NCBI RefSeq assembly: GCF_005937885.2
Contig: NZ_CP042176.1
Span: 4,521,501 to 4,585,500 of the forward strand
Source of the DNA: Bradyrhizobium sp. KBS0727
GTDB lineage: Bacteria > Pseudomonadota > Alphaproteobacteria > Rhizobiales > Xanthobacteraceae
Length of the DNA stretch: 64,000 nucleotides
Direction: 5' to 3'
In this document: positions 33,291 to 41,115 of the stretch, in pieces
Position numbering within the stretch: position 1 is the stretch's first letter
Layout: each line of letters opens with the position of its first letter
Notes under the pieces: model-generated
Seen by the model: the letters and a program-made list of their open reading frames with translations, nothing else
Database searches by the model: none
What the model was told of the DNA's origin: nothing
Translations under genes and position numbers: made by a program

Positions 33291-33338
33291 CTAGAGCCGT
33301 TTCCGTTCCGTTAGAATCGGAACGGAGCTCTAGATTTT
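33291..33338 (+). terminator. Large hairpin with T-tract
   Basis: CTAGAGC (33291-33297) pairs with GCTCTAG (33327-33333) outside CCGTTCCG (33303-33310)/CGGAACGG (33318-33325), followed by ATTTTTG. The structure is strong, but no gene immediately precedes it, so it may simply be part of a dispersed repeat. Confidence 0.6.
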
Positions 33339-33353
33339 TGATTTGACGCGTTT

Positions 33354-33394
33354 TCTTGACGCGAGCCGGCGTCCACTTCGCTTGAAAGCGCTTT
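33354..33394. repeat. Dispersed repeat (gacgcgttttctt type), copy 2
   Basis: gacgcgttttcttgacgcg followed by agccggcgtccacttcgct and gaaagcgcttta parallels 17930-17978 with a few substitutions. Confidence 0.6.
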
Positions 33395-33833
33395 AGTGAA
33401 CCGCGCTGCCGGACTTCGACGAACGGCCGCCGCGGATCACCGGCGCCGGCGCCACCACCGGCGGCTCGACCTTCACTTCCGGCTTCGCGTCCTGGCATCG
33501 GTTCTTTCGCCAGGCTTCCTCGGCCAGTTTCGACTGGCCGCGCACCGCGATGTATTCGTTGCGATAGGCCAGCTCAGCCACCACAGGCCCGGCAACGCCG
33601 GTTTCCGCCTTCGCCATCAGGCCCTGCAATTCCGCTTGGCGGTTCGCCAGGTTCTTGCGCTCCGGCTCGAGCTGCTTGCACTCGTAGAGATCGTATTTGG
33701 CGGGATCGGCGAACGCCAACGTCATGCTGTCGTTCATCTCGGCGCAGCCGGACAGCGCCGCCCCGAGCACAAGCAGCGCCAGCGCCAAGGCTGTGCGCGA
33801 AATCGGCTGGCGATCGGACAAGGTTGCGGGCAT
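33393..33833 (-). CDS. Putative lipoprotein
   Basis: A 146-residue protein with an N-terminal hydrophobic segment ending in a lipobox, LVLGAALSGC (Cys at about 29), so it is probably acylated and anchored in the envelope. The mature part has an acidic helical region (YECKQLEPERKNLANRQAELQGLMAKAETG), then AELAYRNEYIAVRGQSKLAEEAWRKNRCQ, and a Pro/Val-rich tail. Three cysteines remain after the lipobox, two well spaced for a disulfide. GAAGGTCCG precedes the ATG. Function unknown. Confidence 0.8.
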   Translation of the reverse strand: MPATLSDRQPISRTALALALLVLGAALSGCAEMNDSMTLAFADPAKYDLYECKQLEPERKNLANRQAELQGLMAKAETGVAGPVVAELAYRNEYIAVRGQSKLAEEAWRKNRCQDAKPEVKVEPPVVAPAPVIRGGRSSKSGSAVH

Positions 33834-34007
33834 CGGACCTTCGTTAAGTGGATAATGTTGAGATTGCCTAAAGCAGCCCCGGATGTCGGCATTGAGGCTT
33901 TGCTTTGGCAGCCGCCCTCGCCTAAAGCTTTAAGGGCGCGTTTGGGGCAGATTATCCTAATTCCACTTCGCCGGTAAACGCGCTAAGTACCTGATTTGGT
34001 AGTCAAA

Positions 34008-34334
34008 GCGGGCGTGGCGAAATGGTAGACGCAAGGGACTTGAAGGTTTGAGTGCTCCTGGGGAAACCCGGGATGCAGAACTGCTCAAATTCGGGGAAAC
34101 CTTTCACATGGCAATCCCGAGCCAAGCGCTCAGACCGAAAGGTCGGTGCGAAGGTGTAGAGACTAGACGGGCAGCACCTAAAGGCGCGAACGCACCAACG
34201 GTGAAGGTATAGTCCAGACCACAAACGCGCCCACGTGCAGCACTGCACCAAGCGAGGCGGCGAAAGCCGTAGCTGGTAAGAAAATCCCTCGGTTCGTAAG
34301 GACTGTGCCGGTTCGAGTCCGGCCGCCCGCACCA
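34008..34334 (+). tRNA. tRNA-Leu(UAA), interrupted by a group I intron
   Basis: Exon 1 (34008-34041) and exon 2 (34281-34334) together form an 88-base tRNA. The acceptor stem GCGGGCG pairs with CGCCCGC, followed by A73 and an encoded CCA. The D-arm has TGGTAGA. The anticodon stem AGGGA/TCCCT encloses the 7-base loop CTTAAAA, giving anticodon UAA. A long variable arm and the T-arm GCCGG-TTCGAGT-CCGGC complete it. The discriminator A and long variable arm identify leucine. Joining the exons restores a perfect loop, with the intron between U34 and A35. A degenerate copy of the 3' exon lies at 34805-34854. Confidence 0.93.
34042..34280 (+). ncRNA. Group I intron in the tRNA-Leu anticodon
   Basis: The 239-base insert starts after a U (U34) and ends in G, the group I rule. 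It contains core-like stretches: caatcccgagccaagc (P/Q-like), ggtgtagagactagacggg (R-like, holding the guanosine-binding P7 strand) and gaaggtatagtccagacc (S-like). The insertion point, between U34 and A35 of tRNA-Leu(UAA), is the one known from cyanobacterial and plastid tRNA-Leu introns. There is no open frame for a homing endonuclease. Self-splicing is expected but not demonstrable here. Confidence 0.85.
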
Positions 34335-34411
34335 TTTACCTTGCTACTGATGTCTTAGGATTGGTGCCGGTACGTCGTACGAGGCAGTCCAATCTGTGCT
34401 ATTGTCAGGCT

Positions 34412-34612
34412 ATGGCTCCTAAAAAATCACCACCAAAAAACGTCAAAGCATCGGGCTTTGTGATCGGCAGTGCGCGGTTCAGGAAAATAAGCGCGGTGGA
34501 GGGAATTCATTATTCTCCAAATATGAAAGGTGGCGCCGAGACCTCCAAGAGCAAGGCCGTTACTCCTGAGGAACGTCGCAAGGCTATCATAAAGGCCTAT
34601 CGCAAGGCGTAG
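34412..34612 (+). CDS. Fic-type antitoxin-like small protein
   Basis: A 66-residue protein (MAPKKSPPKN start). The centre reads ASGFVIGSARFRKISAVEGIHYSPNMK and the end VTPEERRKAIIKAYRKA. I recognise this pattern (KISAVEGI ... ERRKAII) from small proteins encoded directly before fic genes in rhizobia. The S-x-x-E-G phrase may be the inhibitory motif that blocks the Fic active site, although its spacing differs by one residue from the classic (S/T)xxxE(G/N). It ends five bases before the truncated fic gene. It may now be an orphan antitoxin. Confidence 0.65.
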   Translation: MAPKKSPPKNVKASGFVIGSARFRKISAVEGIHYSPNMKGGAETSKSKAVTPEERRKAIIKAYRKA

Positions 34613-34617
34613 CCCCA

Positions 34618-34887
34618 ATGTACGACGCCGCTGCCGACGATTACTGCTATCCCGGTACAACTGTCCTCAAGAACAAACTCGATCTTCAAGATGCCAACGA
34701 GCTTGCGGATTTCGAGGCGGAAGTCAGCGACGCTCGAGCCGACGAAGAAGTCCCGAGCGGTGATCTGGATTTCAGGCACTTCAAGGCGATTCACCCAAGG
34801 AACTCAAATCCCTCGATGGCGACGTTGTGTCGGTTCGAGCCTCACCGCCCGCATAATTCGCCACCGCTGCCAGGTTGGCGATCATAG
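34618..34887 (+). pseudogene. Truncated fic (cell filamentation/AMPylase) gene
   Basis: The first 59 codons match the N-terminus of Fic proteins: YCYPGTTVLKNKLDLQDANELADFE, then FRHFKAIH (family: HYxxIHRHLFQDVYAWAG). At 34795 the match ends abruptly. The next codons (PRNSNPSMATLCRF) are unrelated, and a degenerate copy of the tRNA-Leu 3' exon begins ten bases later. The catalytic HPFxxGNGR motif is absent, so no AMPylase can be made. The gene was probably cut by a recombination at the tRNA-like sequence. Confidence 0.75.
34805..34854 (+). repeat. Degenerate copy of the tRNA-Leu 3' exon (attachment-site-like)
   Basis: caaatccctcg at its start corresponds to the start of exon 2. The last 31 bases (tgtgtcggttcgagcctcac...) match the tRNA 3' end at 24 of 31 positions in my alignment, including the T-loop ggttcgag and accgcccgca. 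Such copies form when an element integrates at a tRNA 3' end. Confidence 0.7.
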
Positions 34888-34909
34888 AAAGAGTTTTTCT
34901 CCGTTCAAT

Positions 34910-35764
34910 CTACAATTTTAACATCAATTCGGGCCAACCCCGCCAGGCTTCTCCCATCAAATTCAATAAATTTTCTCGCTGAAATGACGTCTCGTATTTT
35001 ATCGTCGCGACAGCAGTGAACTCCTCTTGTCCGAGAACAAGCGGGCCAAGACCACTTGGATCATCGGATGCATCATCGTTGGGATGCACGTGGGCGATCA
35101 ACCCATCGAAATAAAATCGGAAAAACGGTACTGAATGCTCATTTATATCATCGACCGAGGGAATGCGCTTTGTTTGAGCAATCGGAGTTAGATTATGGCT
35201 GTCACCCATCGTTGAAAGCTGATTAAGGTGAATTGAGAAATAAGTGGGGGGTCCCGGGTCTCTATTGACGAGCCGCGATCCAAGCTCATCCAGTTCTTCT
35301 GGTGAAAGGTTCATCCCAACAAATCCAGCATGCGTTGTGGCTGCAGCTCGCCATAATAAGCTTAGGAAAAACAATCGCAGCTTCTTGAAGTCGATATCCT
35401 TCAGCTTCCGAAGACCCCAACCGGTATCACCAATCACACTGTGATCCACATCGGGAGGTAGCACGCGAAACGGTCCCCACCCGCTCCACACCAACTTTTG
35501 TCGTCTTAGCTGCGGTATCGCCCAGTTATCGAATTCAGCGAGGATGGCCTCTCCCTCGGACGTGACGAGCCCGTTGTCGTACCAACTGCTCCACGCGCGT
35601 TTTGGTCGTTGCCCGCGGGCCGAAGTCTCAACGAAAGAAGTGCCGGCAAACTCTGGTCTCGTAAGCGCTTTTGGAATGAGATGAGCTTGCACAAACTTGC
35701 CCGGCTTCTTCGTGAGTTCACAGATGCCCCAATCACCTTTTCTAGATCGAACCGCTTTTGCCAT
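34910..35764 (-). CDS. Unrecognised accessory protein
   Basis: A 284-residue soluble protein with an excellent site (GGAGGCCAA) before the ATG at 35764. Base composition is visibly lower in GC than the core genes. Near the N-terminus, GDWGICELTKKPGKFVQAHLIPKALT recalls the Cys/His start of some HNH-related or phage-island proteins, but only one Cys is present and no catalytic motif can be confirmed. Later parts (LFFLSLLWRAAATTHAGFVGM, and EEFTAVATIKYETSF) suggest a mixed alpha/beta fold. It sits directly beside the tRNA-like copy in an accessory block, where defence or cargo genes are frequent; no function is claimed. Confidence 0.7.
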   Translation of the reverse strand: MAKAVRSRKGDWGICELTKKPGKFVQAHLIPKALTRPEFAGTSFVETSARGQRPKRAWSSWYDNGLVTSEGEAILAEFDNWAIPQLRRQKLVWSGWGPFRVLPPDVDHSVIGDTGWGLRKLKDIDFKKLRLFFLSLLWRAAATTHAGFVGMNLSPEELDELGSRLVNRDPGPPTYFSIHLNQLSTMGDSHNLTPIAQTKRIPSVDDINEHSVPFFRFYFDGLIAHVHPNDDASDDPSGLGPLVLGQEEFTAVATIKYETSFQRENLLNLMGEAWRGWPELMLKL

Positions 35765-35914
35765 TTGGCCTCCGCGAAAAACTGATGTCAAAGACGTCAA
35801 CCATTCAATCGCGTCTCTCAAGGCCTGCTCGGCCTGACACCGTTCGTATCTCCTGCTCATTGCCACTGCGCCCGGCTAGCTGACTGCGCGCATCTTTTGG
35901 AACGTCCACGCCCC

Positions 35915-36652
35915 CTACCGCGACGCCTTCGCCTTGCCTTCCGCGACCAATCTCTCGCTTTCCTCCGAAATCACTTGCTCCAGCATCGCCTGAAACTCCT
36001 TGCGCGGCAGGCCCGGCGCAATCGGCGGGAGATAGGAGAGCATGACGGTGCCGCTGTGGATCATCAGCGTTTTCTTGCCCCAGAACAAACCGGAATTGCA
36101 CGCCGCCGGCACCACCGGCACATCGAGCGTCGTGTAGAGGGCGGAGATGCCGGCAGCCTGGAACACCATGGGCTCGCCGACCGCCTGCCGTGTGCCTTGC
36201 GGAAACAGCAGCACCTTGCGCCCTTCCGCGACCGCGCGTTTCGCCTCCTCGACCATCTGCTTGAGCGCATGCCGGCCGGCCGCGCGATCGACCAGGATCA
36301 TCGGATAGCGCTGCAGAAACCAGCCGACGATCGGGAGCCTGCTCAGTTCCTTCTTGGCGACGATACTGGCGTCGGGGAAATTCGCGCTCAGCGCCGCCGT
36401 TTCCCACAGCGACTGATGATTGCAGGCGATGATGCAGGCGCCGTCGGGAACGTGGTTGCGGCCGTATTCCCTGTAGTCGAGCCCGAGCACGATCCGGAAC
36501 AGCAGCATGATCCCCTTGACCCAGACCTGCGACACCGCGCGCACGGTCGGACTACCGGCGTTGAACAGCCACAGGAGCGGCACCGTCAGCGACACGACAA
36601 CCGTCAGGATCACCACCGCCGCGGCGAACAGGATCGATCTCAGATAGTGCAA
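35915..36652 (-). CDS. plsC: 1-acyl-sn-glycerol-3-phosphate acyltransferase (PlsC-like)
   Basis: A 245-residue inner-membrane acyltransferase that would convert lysophosphatidic acid to phosphatidic acid. A membrane segment lies at about 5-30. Block I is ACNHQSLWETA, block II is KELSRLPIVGWFLQR, block III is LLFPQGTRQ and block IV is VVPAACNSG. Block I reads HX4E instead of HX4D, and block III has Gln in place of the usual Glu (FPEGTR). Both sites normally carry acidic residues that matter for catalysis or glycerophosphate binding. I use the TTG at 36652 nine bases after GGAGGG; the longer frame has no such site. Confidence 0.85.
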   Translation of the reverse strand: MHYLRSILFAAAVVILTVVVSLTVPLLWLFNAGSPTVRAVSQVWVKGIMLLFRIVLGLDYREYGRNHVPDGACIIACNHQSLWETAALSANFPDASIVAKKELSRLPIVGWFLQRYPMILVDRAAGRHALKQMVEEAKRAVAEGRKVLLFPQGTRQAVGEPMVFQAAGISALYTTLDVPVVPAACNSGLFWGKKTLMIHSGTVMLSYLPPIAPGLPRKEFQAMLEQVISEESERLVAEGKAKASR

Positions 36653-36773
36653 CGCTTGTTTCCCTCCGGACGTTCGACGGTATCGCGGCTTCCCAATACA
36701 GCACTTTGCGGACGTTGCACAATTCCGCAATCGGTCGCGTGAAATCCGCTTCGCCATCGACCGGCCGGGATTG

Positions 36774-36824
36774 CTATCCCGGATAGGCCGGCCTATCCAG
36801 GATAGGCCAGCCTATCCGGGATAG
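36774..36824. promoter_or_regulatory. Three phased 13-bp palindromes upstream of the hydrolase gene
   Basis: CTATCC-C-GGATAG (36774-36786), CTATCC-A-GGATAG (36793-36805) and CTATCC-G-GGATAG (36812-36824) are three copies of one palindrome with a single variable central base, at an exact 19-bp period. The last copy ends 20 bases before the ATG at 36844. The layout suggests a repressor operator array or a regulated leader; a repeat element is the alternative. Confidence 0.65.
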
Positions 36825-36843
36825 CCCAGCCCAGGATGGCCAC

Positions 36844-37704
36844 ATGCCGGTTCTCGAGCAGATCACGATCGCGCCGCACCTGACCTTCGACGCGCTTGTC
36901 GCCGGCGCGCCCGGTGCGCCGCTGGTGCTGCTGCTGCACGGCTTTGCGGAATCGATGAACTGCTGGCGCGCGCAGGTCACAGCCCTCGGCGAGATGGGCT
37001 ATCGTGCCATCGCCCCGAGCCAGCGCGGCTATTCGCCCGGCGCCCGGCCGGATGCCAGCGAATTCTCGCATTACCTGATCGACCGCCTGATGGACGACGC
37101 GATGGCGATCGCGGCGGCGTCGGGCTATGGCGACGCGCAGTTTCATCTCGCCGGTCACGACTGGGGCGGCAGCATCGCCTGGGGCCTCGCCGACCGCCAT
37201 CCAGCGCGGCTGGCCTCGCTTACCATTCTGTCACGGCCGCATCCGAACGCCTTCAACCGCGCGCTGCAAATGGTCGACGGCGATCAGGCGGATCGCTCGC
37301 GCCACCACAAGGCGTTTCTCGAAGCCGACGCCGCCGATGTCGTGCTCGCCGACGACTGCAAATGGCTGCGCGATCGCCTCAAAGCCAACGGCGTTCCTTC
37401 AAGCGCGATCGAACAGCATCTGGCCGTGCTCGGCAACAAGGCGGCGATGGAAGCGGCGCTGGCCTGGTATCGCGCCCGCGGCGCGATCCGCGGTCCGCTC
37501 GGCCCGATCAGGGTGCCGACCTTGTACATCTGGGGCGACGCCGACGACACCGTCGGCCGCGTCGCCGCCGAGGGCACCGTCGATTTCATCGCGGCACCCT
37601 ATCGCTTCGAGGTGCTGCCCGGCGTCGGACACTTTGCAGCGGACCAGGCGCCGGCACGGGTGAGCGAGCTGATGCTGGAACATCTGGCGGCGCATCCGGT
37701 GTGA
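36844..37704 (+). CDS. Alpha/beta hydrolase (epoxide hydrolase-like)
   Basis: A 286-residue alpha/beta hydrolase. LLLHGFAESMNCW supplies the oxyanion-hole HG motif, LAGHDWGGSIAW (about 100-111) carries the nucleophile Asp expected of epoxide hydrolases and dehalogenases (GHDWGG), and GVGHFAADQAP (about 260) carries the catalytic His. The Asp-type nucleophile favours an epoxide or halide substrate over an ester. It is probably cytoplasmic. The phased palindromes lie directly upstream, so its expression may be regulated there. Confidence 0.9.
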   Translation: MPVLEQITIAPHLTFDALVAGAPGAPLVLLLHGFAESMNCWRAQVTALGEMGYRAIAPSQRGYSPGARPDASEFSHYLIDRLMDDAMAIAAASGYGDAQFHLAGHDWGGSIAWGLADRHPARLASLTILSRPHPNAFNRALQMVDGDQADRSRHHKAFLEADAADVVLADDCKWLRDRLKANGVPSSAIEQHLAVLGNKAAMEAALAWYRARGAIRGPLGPIRVPTLYIWGDADDTVGRVAAEGTVDFIAAPYRFEVLPGVGHFAADQAPARVSELMLEHLAAHPV

Positions 37705-37779
37705 GGGGGGCCTCTTTGTCCGGAATCTGCGCGCGACAGCCGCTGCTGATAGCCGGCGTCATTGCGAGCGAAGCGGCTT

Positions 37780-37860
37780 GTCATTCCGGGGCGATGCGAA
37801 GCATCGAACCCGGAATCTCGAGATTCCGGGTCTGGTCCTTCGGACCATCCCGGAATGACG
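37780..37860. repeat. Dispersed palindromic repeat (cattccgggg type), copy 1
   Basis: gtcattccggggcgatgcg is mirrored by the closing ccatcccggaatgac, with a central aatctcgagatt palindrome. Further copies lie at 40928-41008, 42971-43069 and 59654-59756. Confidence 0.8.
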
Positions 37861-37912
37861 AGATCTTTTTCGTCGCTCACGCTCCTCGTAATAACGAGTA
37901 GAGCGAGTGCCC

Positions 37913-39529
37913 CTACTCGCTTTTGTCGATATTCCAGAAGATCGGCGTCGCCGGGCCGTCGAGCACGCCGGTCAGCGACTTCCGCCATGCGCTCGGCTGG
38001 GTGTACTGGCCGAGCGGAATGTAGATCACCTGATCGTAGGCTTCCTTCTGGATCTCGGCGGCGATCTTCTTCTGGTCCTCGAGCGTGGTGGCCCGCGCGA
38101 AATCGTTCTTGAGCGATTCGATCTTCGGATCATCCGCCCAGCCGAACCAGCCGCCGTTCTTGCCCTTGCCGCCGATCGCGAAGTTGACGATCGGGTTCGA
38201 CAGGTCGGCGCCGTTCCAGTTGGTGAAGAACATGTTCCAGCCGCCTTCCTTGATCGGCTTCTGGCTGGCGCGGCGGGAGACGACGGTGCCCCAGTCGGTG
38301 GCCTGCAGATCGATCTTGAAGCCGGCTTCCTTCATCAACTGGGCCGCGACGATCGGCTGCGCCTTCAGCGTGACGACGTCGCCGGGCGCCATGATCACGA
38401 CGGGCGTGCCGTCATAGCCGGACTCGGCCAGCAGCTTCTTGGCTTCCGCCATGCCGTTGCCCTTGACGACGGATTCCGAACCGACGTCGGTAGCAAGCGG
38501 CGTGCCGCAGACGAAGACCGCGCCGCAGATCTTGTAGTATTCCGGGTTGCCGATCAGCGCATCCAGCACGTCCTTCTGGTTCATCGCCAGCAGGGCAGCG
38601 CGGCGTACCTTGACGTTGTCGAAGGGCGGGAAAAGAAAGTTCATGCGCCCGACGGTCTGGAAACCGACCTTGTCGAGCGTGTCGATCTTGATCTCCTTGT
38701 TGGCTGCCAGCACCGGAAGAATGTCGAACGACGGGATTTCCATGAAATCGATATCACCGGACTGCAGCGCGTTCACCGCGGTCTGCGCGTCCGCCATCGT
38801 GATCCATTCGACGCGGTCGACCTTCACCACCTTGCCGCCCGAGGTCCAGCTCGGCGGCTCCTTGCGCGGCACGTAGTCGGTGTTCTTCACAAACACCGCT
38901 TTGACGCCGGGCTGGAATTCGGCCTGCACGAACTTGAAGGGGCCGGATCCGATCAGTTCCGGGATCGGTGTCCCGGCCGGTGTTTCCGCCAGGCGCTTCG
39001 GCATCATGAACGGCACGATCGATGACGGCTTGCCGAGCGATTCCAGCACCAGGCTGTAGGGCTCCTTCAGCTTCAGCGTGATGGTCTTGGCGTCGGTGGC
39101 ATCGAGGCTCGCGGTGAAGTCCATCAGCTTCTGGCCCATGCCGTCGGCCTTGCCCCAGCGCTTCAGCGACGCCACGCAATCCTCCGCCGTCACCGGCGTG
39201 CCGTCATGCCACTTCAACCCATCGCGCAGCGTGAAGGTGTAGGTCAGCTTGTCGTCGGAGATCTTATACTCCGCCATCTGCGGCTGGATCTTGAAGCTGG
39301 AATCCTGCGCCAGCAGCGTGTCGTAGATCATGTAACCGAAATCGCGCACGATATAGGCGGTGGTCTGCATGCCCGGCGTACGCAGATCGGCGTGCATCAC
39401 CGCGGTGATGGTCTTGCCGGCGGCGATCGCTTGCGACGTCACCAGCGGCGACGTCAGCGCCACCGAAAGCGCGAGAGCCGACAATGCGGACGCTATCGTT
39501 GGACGCTTCCAACGCGTGATGTGGAACAT
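37913..39529 (-). CDS. Peptide-type ABC transporter substrate-binding protein
   Basis: A 538-residue periplasmic binding protein of the SBP_bac_5 (oligopeptide/dipeptide/nickel) type. A signal peptide covers about 1-34 (ending TSQAIAAG). The family phrase YTFTLRDGLKWHDGTPVTAEDCVASLKRW occurs near 100, and the C-terminal KEAYDQVIYIPLGQYTQPSAWRK is typical. I use the ATG at 39529 (GGAGAGATCGA upstream). It is divergent from the M20 peptidase gene and the permease genes that follow; together they make a probable uptake locus for peptides or acylated amino acids. Confidence 0.93.
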   Translation of the reverse strand: MFHITRWKRPTIASALSALALSVALTSPLVTSQAIAAGKTITAVMHADLRTPGMQTTAYIVRDFGYMIYDTLLAQDSSFKIQPQMAEYKISDDKLTYTFTLRDGLKWHDGTPVTAEDCVASLKRWGKADGMGQKLMDFTASLDATDAKTITLKLKEPYSLVLESLGKPSSIVPFMMPKRLAETPAGTPIPELIGSGPFKFVQAEFQPGVKAVFVKNTDYVPRKEPPSWTSGGKVVKVDRVEWITMADAQTAVNALQSGDIDFMEIPSFDILPVLAANKEIKIDTLDKVGFQTVGRMNFLFPPFDNVKVRRAALLAMNQKDVLDALIGNPEYYKICGAVFVCGTPLATDVGSESVVKGNGMAEAKKLLAESGYDGTPVVIMAPGDVVTLKAQPIVAAQLMKEAGFKIDLQATDWGTVVSRRASQKPIKEGGWNMFFTNWNGADLSNPIVNFAIGGKGKNGGWFGWADDPKIESLKNDFARATTLEDQKKIAAEIQKEAYDQVIYIPLGQYTQPSAWRKSLTGVLDGPATPIFWNIDKSE

Positions 39530-39783
39530 TCGATCTCTCCTGACGTGAAACTGGTCAAAGCCCGATGATTCATTATGCATGAAGTCCGATATTTGGGCGA
39601 ACTAACACGCTGTAAATCCAGACTATTTGAGACTTGCACCAAGCGCGTGGCGCGTCAATCCGGTTTTGGCGAGATCGAACGTATACAAATGAAATGAGGA
39701 AGCGGCAGCTATTTGACTTTACAAATCCACCGCATGCGATTTTCGTAAGCCGGCGCGATACTGCTCAAGCTGAGAGAAAGTTC

Positions 39784-40914
39784 ATGAACCCGGCCAATCT
39801 TCCCTTTGATTCCGAGACCATGCTGCAGGGGCTGCGAGGCTGGGTGGAATGCGAAAGCCCGACCTGGGATACGTCCGCCGTCGGGCGGATGCTCGACCTC
39901 GCCGCGCGCGACATGGCGGTCATGGGTGCGACCATCGAACGCATCGCCGGCCGGCAGGGATTTGCCGGCTGCGTTCGCGCCCGGTTTCCGCATCCGAAAC
40001 AAGGCCAGCCCGGCGTCCTGATCGCCGGCCATCTCGACACCGTCCACCCGGTCGGCACCATCGACAAGCTGAAGTGGCGGCGCGAGGGCAACAAATGCTT
40101 CGGCCCCGGGATCTTCGACATGAAGGGCGGCAACTATTTGTCGCTGGAAGCGATAAGACAACTCGCCCGCGCCGCGTTCACGACGCCGCTGCCGATCACG
40201 GTGCTGTTTACGCCGGACGAGGAAGTCGGCACGCCCTCCACCCGCGACATCATCGAGGCGGAAGCCGCGCGCAACAAATACGTGCTGGTGCCGGAGCCGG
40301 GACGGCTCAATAACGGCGTCGTCACCGGGCGTTACGCGATCGCGCGGTTCAACCTCGAAGCCGTCGGCAAGCCGAGCCATGCCGGCGCCACGCTGTCCTC
40401 GGGACGTTCAGCGATCCGCGAGATGGCGCGCCAGATCATCGCCATCGACAGCATGACGACTGAAGATTGCACCTTCTCGGTCGGCATCGTGCATGGCGGC
40501 CAATGGGTCAACTGCGTCGCCACCACCTGCTCCGGCGAGGCGCTGAGCATGGCCAAGCGCCAGGCCGATCTCGACCGCGGCGTCGAGCGCATGCTGGCGC
40601 TATCAGGCAGCGCCAATGACGTCTCGTTCACGGTGACCCGGGGCGTGACCCGCCCGGTCTGGGAACCCGACACCGGCACCCTGGCGCTGTACGAGAAGGC
40701 GCGCGGCATCGCCAGGGCGATGGGCCATGAGCTTCCCCACGCCAGCGCCGGCGGCGGTTCCGACGGCAATTTCACCGGCGCCATGGGGATTCCGACGCTC
40801 GACGGCCTCGGCGTCCGCGGTGCCGACGCCCATACGCTCAACGAACACATCGAAGTCGACAGCCTCGCCGAACGCGGCCGGTTGATGGCGGGGTTATTGG
40901 CGACACTGGAGTAA
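39784..40914 (+). CDS. M20 family metallopeptidase (glutamate carboxypeptidase-like)
   Basis: A 376-residue zinc exopeptidase of the M20A/CPG2 type. The dizinc motifs are AGHLDTVHP (about 81-89), FDMKGGN (about 115), PDEEVGTPS with the catalytic and ligand Glu (about 147), VPEPGR and NEHIEVDS near the end. It removes a C-terminal or acyl-linked amino acid from a small peptide or conjugate in the cytoplasm. The start at 39784 is chosen 50 codons into the frame because a normal N-terminus (MNPANLPFDSE) begins there behind GAGAGAAAG. It opens the peptide-uptake operon. Confidence 0.9.
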   Translation: MNPANLPFDSETMLQGLRGWVECESPTWDTSAVGRMLDLAARDMAVMGATIERIAGRQGFAGCVRARFPHPKQGQPGVLIAGHLDTVHPVGTIDKLKWRREGNKCFGPGIFDMKGGNYLSLEAIRQLARAAFTTPLPITVLFTPDEEVGTPSTRDIIEAEAARNKYVLVPEPGRLNNGVVTGRYAIARFNLEAVGKPSHAGATLSSGRSAIREMARQIIAIDSMTTEDCTFSVGIVHGGQWVNCVATTCSGEALSMAKRQADLDRGVERMLALSGSANDVSFTVTRGVTRPVWEPDTGTLALYEKARGIARAMGHELPHASAGGGSDGNFTGAMGIPTLDGLGVRGADAHTLNEHIEVDSLAERGRLMAGLLATLE

Positions 40915-40927
40915 GGGTGAGGTCACC

Positions 40928-41008
40928 GTCATTCCGGGATGGTCCGAAGGACCAGACCCGGAATCTCGAGATTCCGGGTTCGATGCTTTCGCATCGCCCC
41001 GGAATGAC
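40928..41008. repeat. Dispersed palindromic repeat (cattccgggg type), copy 2
   Basis: The same element as 37780-37860 in inverted orientation: it opens gtcattccgggatggtcc and closes cgccccggaatgac around aatctcgagatt. Confidence 0.8.
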
Positions 41009-41115
41009 GGAGTGCCCATCCAATGGCACGGGACTTGCTGAACTGGTACGCTACCGGCCGAGAATAGAGGCTGTGCCGACCGAATGACCGGTTGCCACAT
41101 TTGTAACGGATCAAA

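Larger units (their letters stand above)
32621..33392. other. Gene-free interval built of dispersed repeats
   Basis: These 772 bases contain no gene I can support. They hold an inverted repeat (32639-32748), the second 112-bp element (32831-32942), a long tail ending in the phrase gatttgcccgtcggg that I associate with a Bradyrhizobium repeat (up to about 33260), a large hairpin terminator (33291-33338) and a second copy of the gacgcgttttctt repeat. Short frames here overlap repeats and are not counted. Confidence 0.6.

Noticed and set aside
34003..34335. A 110-codon minus-strand frame across the tRNA-Leu gene
   Set aside because: It is antisense to a structured tRNA with an intron and has the typical artefact N-terminus (MVRAAGLEPA) that arises from the reverse complement of a tRNA 3' end.
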